A stretch of DNA of 64,000 nucleotides. Source: Actinomadura sp. WMMA1423 (GTDB lineage: Bacteria; Actinomycetota; Actinomycetes; Streptosporangiales; Streptosporangiaceae). The notes beneath the pieces are model-generated. The model did not search any database and was not told the origin of the DNA. It worked only from the letters and a program-made list of their open reading frames with translations. Both the position numbers and the translations under genes were made by a program. The stretch spans positions 4,464,001 to 4,528,000 of the forward strand of contig NZ_CP041244.1 in the NCBI RefSeq assembly GCF_006547145.1. The letters are read 5' to 3'. Positions 40,732 through 48,040 of the stretch are shown in pieces (position 1 is the first letter of the stretch; every line of letters begins with the position of its first letter).

Positions 40732-41726
40732 GCCTCCCCGCAGACCACGAGCCATGCGTCGTCGCGCGCCGCGGCGGCGACGCGGCCCCGCCAGCGGGCC
40801 TCCGAGCCGTACTCGTCACGCCACGACCACAGCCGCAGCGTGAGGCGCCGGAGCACGTGCTCGTGGGTCACCCCGAGTGCGCCGTGGATCTGGTGGGCCG
40901 CCGTCGCCACCGCGCCCGCCGCGCGGCCCGCGTCGGCCTTGGCGCAGGCCACGGCGGTCTCGGCCGCCGGACCGCCCGCGCCGAAGGCCACCGCGGCCGC
41001 TTCGGCGCCGGCTTCCAGCAGCATCGCCTCGCCCGCGAGCCCGGCGAGCAGCTGCTGGACGGCCTGGAACCGCGCGATCGGCCGGCCGAACTGCTCGCGT
41101 TCGGCGGCGTGGCGCAGGGAGAGGTCCAGGACCCGCCGCGCCGCCCCCGCCATGGCGACGGTTCTCGCGAATGCTCCGTGCAGCATCAGGTCGGACGGGG
41201 TGAACACTGACGGAACGGCATCGACGGCCACCCCGTCCAGCGTGATGTCGTCGCGCGGCTCTCCGGCGAGGTTGCGGCCCGCTTCGACGGATACCGCGGA
41301 GCGCTCGACCAGGGCGGCCAGCGTCCCCTCCGGCCCCTCGACGGTCAGCGCGATGCGGTCGGCGTGCGCGGCCCAGGGGACGCGGGGCAGCCGTCCGCTC
41401 AGGCGCCAGCCGACGCCGTCCCGTTCGGCCCGGACTCCGCCGAGACCGGTGCCCCGCACGCCTGCGGCCGTGAGGGGGCCCGGCGGGACCGGCAGCCCGG
41501 CGGCGCTCAGCAGGCGTCCCGCCAGCCAGGTCTCGGCCAGCGGAACGGCCGCCGCGTGATACCCGGCCGCGCGGAGGACGGCGGCCGCGTCGGCGAGGCC
41601 GCCGCCGGTGCCCCCGAAGCGCTCGGGTATGCCGATGGCCGTCAGGCCCGCCTCGTGCAGGGCGGGCCAGGCGTCGCCGGCCCGCTCGACGAGGATCCGG
41701 TTCACGGTGTCGTCGAGCAGCCCCAT
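40728..41726 (-). CDS. acyl-CoA dehydrogenase, small-subunit type (second pair)
   Basis: 332 residues from ATG 41726. REQFGRPIARFQAVQQLLAGL and AHQIHGALGVTHEHVLRRLTLRLW are the partner-subunit hallmarks. The N-terminal domain is short and the FAD-phosphate motif is weak. Start and upstream stop share one base (TGATG). With the 373-residue gene at 41726-42847 it forms the second heteromeric dehydrogenase pair in this operon, implying two distinct alpha,beta-desaturation steps. Confidence 0.9.
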   Translation of the reverse strand: MGLLDDTVNRILVERAGDAWPALHEAGLTAIGIPERFGGTGGGLADAAAVLRAAGYHAAAVPLAETWLAGRLLSAAGLPVPPGPLTAAGVRGTGLGGVRAERDGVGWRLSGRLPRVPWAAHADRIALTVEGPEGTLAALVERSAVSVEAGRNLAGEPRDDITLDGVAVDAVPSVFTPSDLMLHGAFARTVAMAGAARRVLDLSLRHAAEREQFGRPIARFQAVQQLLAGLAGEAMLLEAGAEAAAVAFGAGGPAAETAVACAKADAGRAAGAVATAAHQIHGALGVTHEHVLRRLTLRLWSWRDEYGSEARWRGRVAAAARDDAWLVVCGEA

Positions 41727-42847
41727 CAGCGGACCCCCAGCTCGCGGGCGACGATGCCGCGCAGGATCTCCGTGGTGCCCCCGCGCAGGGTGAAGCCGGG
41801 GGCCTGCACGACGGCCTCGGCCAGGGCGCGCGCCAGCGGGGCGAGCGAGTCCGGATCGGGCTCGACCGGGATGTGGGCTCGCACGACGTCGATGACCTCT
41901 CGTTCGAAGCGGGTGCCGAGATCCTTGACCAGCGCCGCACGCGCCCCGGCGTCGTCGCCGCGTTCGAGTGCGCCGGCGACCGCCATGGACGCCCGCCGCA
42001 GCGTCCACGCCCGGGCGAGCAGCCCGGCGAGGGCGCGGCGCGCGGCATCGTCGCCGGCCTGCGCGGCCGCCGCCCGGATCAGCGGGAACGTGCTGAGCAT
42101 CCGTTCCGGGCCGCCGCGCTCGTGCGCCAGTTCCGCGGTGACCTGCCGCCAGCCCGCGCCGGGCTCGCCGAGGAGCATGCCGTCCGGAACGAACGCCTCG
42201 TCGAAGGTCACCTCGTTGAAGTGGTGCTCCCCCGCCAGCCCGAGGATCGGCCGGACCGTCACCGCCGGGTCGGGCAGCGTCACCAGGAACTGGCTCAGCC
42301 CCGCGTGGCGGTCCGGACCCGCGGGCGCGGTGCGCGCGAGCACCAGGATGACGTGGGCGCGATGGGCTCCGCTGCTCCATACCTTGGTGCCGGTCAGGGA
42401 CCACCCGTCGTGGACGCGGCGGGCCCGGGTGCGCACCGAGGCCAGGTCGGAGCCGCTGTCGGGCTCGCTCATCCCGATGGCGAAGAAGCACTCGCCCGAG
42501 GCGATCGCGGGCAGGAACCGCCGGCGCTGCTCGGACGAGCCGTGCGCGACGAGGGCCGGCGCCATCTGCCGGTCGGCGATCCAGTGGGCGGCGACGGGGG
42601 CTCCGGCGGCCAGCAGTTCCTCGATCACGGCGAACCGCTCCAGCGTGCCGCGGCCGTGCCCGCCGAAGCGTCGGGGCACGGTCATGCCGAGCCAGCCCCG
42701 CTCGCCCAGTCTCCGGCTGAACGCCGGGTCGAAGCCGGTGAGCCAGCTGTCGCAGCGCGGGGTGAACTCCTCGCCCTCCAGGAAGGCCCGCACCTCCCGG
42801 CGCAGTTGCGTCGCGGCGAGCGGTGCGCCGGGCGGGGACGGTCTCAT
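41726..42847 (-). CDS. acyl-CoA dehydrogenase, large-subunit type (second pair)
   Basis: 373 residues from ATG 42847. It shows MTVPRRFGGHGRG, the FAD motif MSEPDSGSDLASVRTRA, WSLTGTKVWSSGAH and C-terminal FTLRGGTTEILRGIVAREL. As in the other pair, the C-terminal catalytic Glu is replaced by Gly in RGGT. It overlaps the acyl-CoA synthetase stop by four bases. Substrate is unknown; the pairing suggests a bulky or branched acyl-CoA. Confidence 0.91.
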   Translation of the reverse strand: MRPSPPGAPLAATQLRREVRAFLEGEEFTPRCDSWLTGFDPAFSRRLGERGWLGMTVPRRFGGHGRGTLERFAVIEELLAAGAPVAAHWIADRQMAPALVAHGSSEQRRRFLPAIASGECFFAIGMSEPDSGSDLASVRTRARRVHDGWSLTGTKVWSSGAHRAHVILVLARTAPAGPDRHAGLSQFLVTLPDPAVTVRPILGLAGEHHFNEVTFDEAFVPDGMLLGEPGAGWRQVTAELAHERGGPERMLSTFPLIRAAAAQAGDDAARRALAGLLARAWTLRRASMAVAGALERGDDAGARAALVKDLGTRFEREVIDVVRAHIPVEPDPDSLAPLARALAEAVVQAPGFTLRGGTTEILRGIVARELGVR

Positions 42848-44337
42848 GACGCGACGCCGCGGGCCGCCAGCGCGGCGGCCAGCGCGCCGCGGTCGGGCTT
42901 GCCGACCGGGGTGAGCGGGAGCCGCTGCATGATCACTACCTCGTCGGGCCGCTTCGGACCGGCCACCCTGGCCCGGCAGTGCCGCTCGACGTCCTCGACG
43001 GCGCACGTGCCGACCACGGCCGCCACCACCCGCTCGCCGAGGGCCCGGTCGGGCAGGCCGACGACGCCGACGTCGGTCACACCGGAACAGGTCCGGATGG
43101 CGTTCTCGAGGTCGGCGGGATGGATGTTGAAGCCGCCCCGGATGATCAGCTCCTTGCGGCGCCCGGCGATGCGCAGGTGGCCGTCGGCGTCGCGGCTGCC
43201 GAGGTCGCCGGTGTGGAGCCAGCCGTCGCGGACCGCCTCGGCGGTGGCGGCCTCGTCCCTCCAGTAGCCCGCCATCACGGCGGGGCCGCGCACGATGATC
43301 TCTCCGATCCCGCCGGGCGGCGCGTCCCGTCCGTCCGGGTCGACGACGCGGACCTCGACGCCCTCGAAGGGGACGCCGACGCTGCCCCGGCGGTGCGGCC
43401 GGGACGGCGAGTCACCCGCGATCAGCGTGCCCGACTCGGTCAGCCCGTACCCCTCGATCACGCGCACCGGCAGGGCGCCCTCCACGGCCTCGATGAGGTC
43501 GGGCGGGCAGGGCGCCCCGCCGACGTAGAGGTTGCGCAGGGAGCGCAGCGCGCCCGAATGGACGTGGCCGCGGTCGAGCAGGGCCTGAAGCATGGCCGGG
43601 ACGACGTCGGCCGCCGTCACGCCCTCCGCCTCCACCGTGGCGGCGAAGTCGTCGGGGTCGAAGCGCCGCCGGACCAGCAGGTGCAGCGGCCGCAGGTAGG
43701 TGACGAGGAAGGCGATCAGGCCGAACCCGTGCGACAGGGGAAGGGTGACCAGGCTGACGTCCTCGGGCCGGGCGTCGTCGGCCGCCGCGGCCATCGCGGC
43801 GGCGGCGGTCAGGTTGCGATGGGTCAGCATGACGCCCTTGGACCGGCCCGTGGTGCCGCCCGTGAACAGCACGGCCGCGAGATCGTTCCCGTCGGGTCCG
43901 GCCGGGAGGGCCTCCCCCGCCGCCTCCAACTCCCTCCAGGGGAGGTCGCCGCCTTCACCGGCCAGGGGGAAGGTCCCGCCCGCCATGGCGCGCGCGGCCC
44001 GCACCGTGTCCGCGGCGTCCGCGGAGACCAGGACGGCCGCGGGCTCGGCACTGCCCAGGATGTGCGCGGCCTCGTCCGGCACCAGGGCCGGCATCAGCGG
44101 TGTGATCGCGGCCCCGGCCCGCCAGATCGCCTCGTAGGCGACGAGGACGTCGACGCCGTTGGCCATCATGACCGCGACACGGTCGCCCCGCCGCACGCCG
44201 AGCGCCTGGAGGCCGCCGGCGAGCCGGCGGGCCCGCTCGGCGAGCCGGTGCCCGGTCCAGGCGCCGGTGTGGTCGGTGGCCCGGACCCGGTCGCCGTGTC
44301 CGGCGAGGTAGGTGTCGATCAGCTCGACGATGTGCAC
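42844..44337 (-). CDS. acyl-CoA synthetase (AMP-dependent synthetase/ligase)
   Basis: 497 residues from GTG 44337, preceded by GGGAG. ANL motifs: A3 LFTGGTTGRSKGVMLTH, A5 YGLTESGT, A7 GWLHTGDLG, A8 GRRKELIIRGGFNIHP, and the A10 catalytic Lys480 in PLTPVGKPDR. The enzyme activates a carboxylic acid to its CoA thioester through an acyl-adenylate. In this operon it probably prepares the acid released by the amidase or imported from outside. Confidence 0.92.
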   Translation of the reverse strand: MHIVELIDTYLAGHGDRVRATDHTGAWTGHRLAERARRLAGGLQALGVRRGDRVAVMMANGVDVLVAYEAIWRAGAAITPLMPALVPDEAAHILGSAEPAAVLVSADAADTVRAARAMAGGTFPLAGEGGDLPWRELEAAGEALPAGPDGNDLAAVLFTGGTTGRSKGVMLTHRNLTAAAAMAAAADDARPEDVSLVTLPLSHGFGLIAFLVTYLRPLHLLVRRRFDPDDFAATVEAEGVTAADVVPAMLQALLDRGHVHSGALRSLRNLYVGGAPCPPDLIEAVEGALPVRVIEGYGLTESGTLIAGDSPSRPHRRGSVGVPFEGVEVRVVDPDGRDAPPGGIGEIIVRGPAVMAGYWRDEAATAEAVRDGWLHTGDLGSRDADGHLRIAGRRKELIIRGGFNIHPADLENAIRTCSGVTDVGVVGLPDRALGERVVAAVVGTCAVEDVERHCRARVAGPKRPDEVVIMQRLPLTPVGKPDRGALAAALAARGVAS

Positions 44338-44351
44338 GTCCGTGGCTCCCG

Positions 44352-45152
44352 TCAAAGCATGGGGATGTTGAGGCCGCCGTCGACGACCAGCTCGGCGCCC
44401 GTCACGTAGGACGCCTCGTCGGAGAGCAGGAAGGCCACGCAGCGGGCGACCTCCCAGGGGCTGCCGACCCTCCCGAGCGGGATCCGGCCGGCCAGGTCCG
44501 GCACGTGCTCGGCGGGGATCCCCGCCAGCGCCCGGCGCAGCATCGTCGAGTCGATGACGCCGGGAAGCACGGTGTTGACCCGTACGTTCATGGACGCCGC
44601 GGTGGCGGCGGCGTGCCGGGACAGGCCGAGCAGCGCCGCCTTGCTGGTGTCGTAGGAGATCCCGGCGCCGCCGGTGCGGTAGGCGTTCAGCGAGGACATG
44701 TTCACCACGGCGCCGCCGCCCGCCCTGGCCATCTCGGGCAGCGCGTGCTGGATCGTGAACAGGTGGCCGCGCACGTTGACCCGCATGATCTGGTCGAAGG
44801 CGTCCGCGGCGGTGTCGGCCACGGTGCCGGTGTCGGCGATGCCCACGTTGTTGACGAGCAGGTTCAGCCCGCCGAACGCCTCGACCGCCGCCTCGACCGC
44901 CCCCGCGCACTGCTCCGGGTCGGCCACGTCGCAGGCGACGGCCGCGGCCCTGCCGCCGGCGCTCCTGATCTCCTCGGCCGTCGCCTCGGCGGCCTCGGCG
45001 CGCAGGTCGGCGACCATGACGGCGGCGCCGTCTCCGGCGCAGGCCAGCGCGGTCGCCCGGCCGTTGCCGATCGGCAACCGCTCGCCGTCGCGCGGCGGTC
45101 CGTCCGAGCCGCCGCCGATCACCAGCAGCACCTTGTCGTCGAGTCGTCCCAT
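44352..45152 (-). CDS. SDR family oxidoreductase with an extended glycine-loop insertion
   Basis: 266 residues from ATG 45152. The nucleotide loop is unusual: VIGGGSDGPPRDGERLPIGN is followed by GRATAL, so about 14 residues sit inside the normal TGxxxGxG turn. The rest is standard (NNVG, MSSLNAYRTGG, the YDTSK catalytic pair, LPGVIDSTM). I have seen this insertion as a conserved variant in some actinobacterial and proteobacterial SDRs, but its function is unknown. It lies between the amidase and acyl-CoA synthetase genes with short gaps. Confidence 0.88.
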   Translation of the reverse strand: MGRLDDKVLLVIGGGSDGPPRDGERLPIGNGRATALACAGDGAAVMVADLRAEAAEATAEEIRSAGGRAAAVACDVADPEQCAGAVEAAVEAFGGLNLLVNNVGIADTGTVADTAADAFDQIMRVNVRGHLFTIQHALPEMARAGGGAVVNMSSLNAYRTGGAGISYDTSKAALLGLSRHAAATAASMNVRVNTVLPGVIDSTMLRRALAGIPAEHVPDLAGRIPLGRVGSPWEVARCVAFLLSDEASYVTGAELVVDGGLNIPML

Positions 45153-45180
45153 GATGGTCGGTCCTTTCACGAGGGGGCCG

Positions 45181-46614
45181 TCAGGCGTGCACTGGCGGGA
45201 CGCGGCCGGCCCATGGCAGCGCGGCCTCCAGCTGGGAGGCGACGCGGATCAGCACGTCCTCGCGGCCGTGCGCGGCGCCGAGTTGCACCCCGATCGGCAT
45301 CCCGTCGCTCGCCCAGTGCAGCGGCAGCGAGATCGCGGGCTGCCCCGTCACGTTGAACGGGGCGGAGAAGGTGCTCGCCTCCATGCCGAGGCTGGAGAAC
45401 GGGTCCTCCTTCGTGGGGTTGAACAGGCCGAGCGGCGGGGTCTGGTTGGTGAGCGTCGGGGTGAGCAGCAGGTCCCACCCGTCCTCGGCCCACCACCGCT
45501 CGATGTCTCGGCCCCGCTCGCGCAGCGCGTCGACCCCGGCGGCGTACTGGACGCCCGTGACGGTGCGGCCGACCTCGGTGTAGGCCCAGGTCTGCGGTTC
45601 CATGTCGTCCTCGGTCAGCGGACGGCCGATCAGGCGGCCGAAGCGCTCGATCTCGCGCAGCACCACCACGCCGACGCAGGGCATGAACTCCATCGGCCAG
45701 CTGCCCTGGCGGAGCGCCTCGGGGAAGCCGTCCCGCACGTCGTGGCCGAGCCCGGCGAGGACGTCGGCCACGGCGCGGGCCGCGGCGACGCATTCGGGGT
45801 CGACCGCGGTCTGCCCGGTCGGGTCCTCGGTGAGCACTCCGATGCGGAGCCGTCCGGGGGCGGCGCCGACCTCCGCGGCGAACGGGCCGGGCGGCGTCCA
45901 CGCGCCGAAGGCGTCGCCGGGCCGGTGGCCGCCCGCGACGTCCAGCAGCGCGGCGCAGTCCCGGATGCTGCGGGTCATCCAGCCCTCGTGCGCCATGCCG
46001 GACACGTTGTCGGAGTCGATCACCTGGGGGCCCTGCGAGACCCGGCCCCGGGTGGGCTTGAGCCCGACGATCCCGCACTTGGCCGCCGGTTCGCGGACCG
46101 ACCCGCCGCCGTCGCTGCCATGGGCGACCGGGACCAGGCCCGCCGCGACGGCCGCCGCCGCGCCGCCGCTGGATCCGCCGGTGGAGCGGGAGGTGTCCCA
46201 CGGATTGCGGCACGTGCCCCAGCCCGCGGACTCGGTCGTGGCGACCAGCGCCATCTCGGAGGTGTTGGAGCGCCCGGCCAGCACGAACCCGGCCGCCCGC
46301 ATCGCCCGGACGAAGTAGGAGTCGTGGTCCGCGCGCAGTCCCGCCGCGATGACGCCCTTGATGCCCGCGGCGTAGATGTCGCCCTTGGACGGCATGACCT
46401 CCTTGAGGAGGTACGGGACGCCGCGGAAGGGGCCGTCGGGGGCGTCCGCGGCCTCCGCGCGGGCCTTGTCGGCAAGGGTGACGACCACCGAGTTGAGCTG
46501 CGGGTCGATCTTGCCGATGCGGTCGAGCGTCTCCTCGACCAGCTCGCCCGGGGTGATCTCGTTCCTGCGGATGAGTTCTGCTTGGCCGGTTGCGTCGATG
46601 AATGCGTCAGGCAT
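45181..46614 (-). CDS. amidase (amidase-signature family)
   Basis: 477 residues from ATG 46614 with GGGAGGG upstream. The Ser-cisSer-Lys triad is complete: Lys71 (YLLKEVMPSKGD), Ser148 (STGGSSGGAAAAVAAG) and Ser172 (HGSDGGGSVREPA). It is cytoplasmic (no signal peptide). It hydrolyses an amide to acid plus amine or ammonia and, as first gene of the operon, may start catabolism of an amide substrate. A 19-bp TetR-type site lies 38 bases upstream. Confidence 0.93.
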   Translation of the reverse strand: MPDAFIDATGQAELIRRNEITPGELVEETLDRIGKIDPQLNSVVVTLADKARAEAADAPDGPFRGVPYLLKEVMPSKGDIYAAGIKGVIAAGLRADHDSYFVRAMRAAGFVLAGRSNTSEMALVATTESAGWGTCRNPWDTSRSTGGSSGGAAAAVAAGLVPVAHGSDGGGSVREPAAKCGIVGLKPTRGRVSQGPQVIDSDNVSGMAHEGWMTRSIRDCAALLDVAGGHRPGDAFGAWTPPGPFAAEVGAAPGRLRIGVLTEDPTGQTAVDPECVAAARAVADVLAGLGHDVRDGFPEALRQGSWPMEFMPCVGVVVLREIERFGRLIGRPLTEDDMEPQTWAYTEVGRTVTGVQYAAGVDALRERGRDIERWWAEDGWDLLLTPTLTNQTPPLGLFNPTKEDPFSSLGMEASTFSAPFNVTGQPAISLPLHWASDGMPIGVQLGAAHGREDVLIRVASQLEAALPWAGRVPPVHA

Positions 46615-46651
46615 GAGGCCCTCCCGTGACCGAACTGACGTTCCTCGCGAG

Positions 46652-46670
46652 TGTTCAAGTGACCTGGTCA
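46652..46670. promoter_or_regulatory. 19-bp near-palindromic operator, amidase operon
   Basis: TGTTCAAGTGACCTGGTCA shares its core CARGTGACYTG and its outer bases with sites at 56241-56259 and 56365-56383. It lies 38 bases before the amidase start. It is a candidate binding site for the TetR-family protein encoded at 56434. Confidence 0.65.
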
Positions 46671-46708
46671 TGTGTACAAATTCAGCATCGGGGTCCGCCC
46701 GCGGGCTG

Positions 46709-48040
46709 TCAAGGAACGCCGAGGGCGGCGATGACCTCGGCCGCGGCCCGCTCCCCGGACCGCACCGCGCCCTCCATGTAGTTCATCCAGACCGCGGAGG
46801 TCTCGGCCCCCGCCCAGTGGACGCGGTCGAACGGCTCGCGCAGCAGCGGGCCGTACCGCGTCCATCCGCCCGGCCCGAAGTTGCCGCCGAAGCACCCCCG
46901 GGTCCACGGCTCGCCCGCCCAGTCGGTCTCCAGGTACTCCGAGGGCCGGGCGGCGCGTTCGCCGAAGTACCGGCCCAGCACCTCCAGCACCGCCTCGCGC
47001 CGCGCCCCGGCGGGCAGCCGGGCCAGGGCCCTCGCGTCGTCCCCCTGCGAGAAGGCCACGAGCACGCCGTGCGAACCGTCGGGCGGCGAGTTGTCGAACG
47101 TGACCGTGACGGGGCCCCGGTCGCGCATCAGGCCGCCGTTCAGCCCCTCGTCCCGCCAGAACGGGGTCCCATAGAGGCAGCTGATCTTGATCGTCGATCC
47201 AGGCGCCATCCGCAGGTGCAGTCCGGCGCGGCCGTCCGGCGGCGGGTCGTACTCGATCCGGCCGCCGAGCACGGGCGGGACGGCCACGATCGCGCGGCGG
47301 GCCCGCACCGTGAGGTCCCGGGCGGACACCTCCACGCCGTCCGGCGCCTGCCGGACCCGGTGCACCGGAGCGCCCAGGCGAAGATCGTCGCCGCCGACGG
47401 CATCGGCCAGCCGAACCGAGAGCGCTTGCGCGCCGCCCACGAACCTGCGTTCCTGTGCGCCGCCGGCCACCTCCGTCAGCAGGTCCACCGAACCCGCCGA
47501 CCTGATGTAGGCCAGGACGTGCAGCAGCGACAGCTCCGCGGGCTCGGCCGCGAAGACCGCCGTGGTCAGCATGCGCATGACCCCGAACGCGGCCTGCTCC
47601 CCGCTGCCCTGGAGCCAGTCATGGAAGGTCTGCGCGTCCCATTCCGCGGCGCGCGCCGCCGCCCAGGGCGCCTCCGGCGGCAGTTCCGAAGCCATCCCCT
47701 CCAGCTCGGTGAGGAGGCGCTTGGCGCGCTTGTACGCCTCCCGGCCGCCCGCCAGGTCGATCCGCGCCCTCCCCACGTTGTAGGTGGCGAAAGTGGCGAC
47801 GCCGAGATCGCCGGCGAGTGCGGCCAGGCGGTCCTGGGTGGGCCCGATGAACTGCCCGCCCGCCTCCACGGCGCCGCCCGGGACGGGACGGGTCCACGTC
47901 CGGCCGCCCACCCGGTCGCGTGCCTCGACGACCAGGGGGCGCAGGCCGGCACGTCGCAGGTCCCGGGCCGCCACCAGGCCCGCGAGCCCGGCCCCTATCA
48001 CGGCCACGTCGGCCGTCTCGTCCCTACTCAGGTCGTCCAC
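46709..48040 (-). CDS. flavin amine oxidase (monoamine-oxidase-type)
   Basis: 443 residues. FAD-binding GAGLAGL (16-22), Glu39, and RVGGRTW (43-49) at the N-terminus; C-terminal HWAGAETSAVWMNYMEGAVRSG closes the FAD site. Family role: oxidation of a primary, secondary or tertiary amine to imine/aldehyde with H2O2 release. Its start overlaps the dimethylformamidase-like stop by 17 bases, placing it last in the rhamnosidase/ABC operon. That makes oxidative C-N cleavage a likely step in handling the imported compound. Confidence 0.92.
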   Translation of the reverse strand: MDDLSRDETADVAVIGAGLAGLVAARDLRRAGLRPLVVEARDRVGGRTWTRPVPGGAVEAGGQFIGPTQDRLAALAGDLGVATFATYNVGRARIDLAGGREAYKRAKRLLTELEGMASELPPEAPWAAARAAEWDAQTFHDWLQGSGEQAAFGVMRMLTTAVFAAEPAELSLLHVLAYIRSAGSVDLLTEVAGGAQERRFVGGAQALSVRLADAVGGDDLRLGAPVHRVRQAPDGVEVSARDLTVRARRAIVAVPPVLGGRIEYDPPPDGRAGLHLRMAPGSTIKISCLYGTPFWRDEGLNGGLMRDRGPVTVTFDNSPPDGSHGVLVAFSQGDDARALARLPAGARREAVLEVLGRYFGERAARPSEYLETDWAGEPWTRGCFGGNFGPGGWTRYGPLLREPFDRVHWAGAETSAVWMNYMEGAVRSGERAAAEVIAALGVP

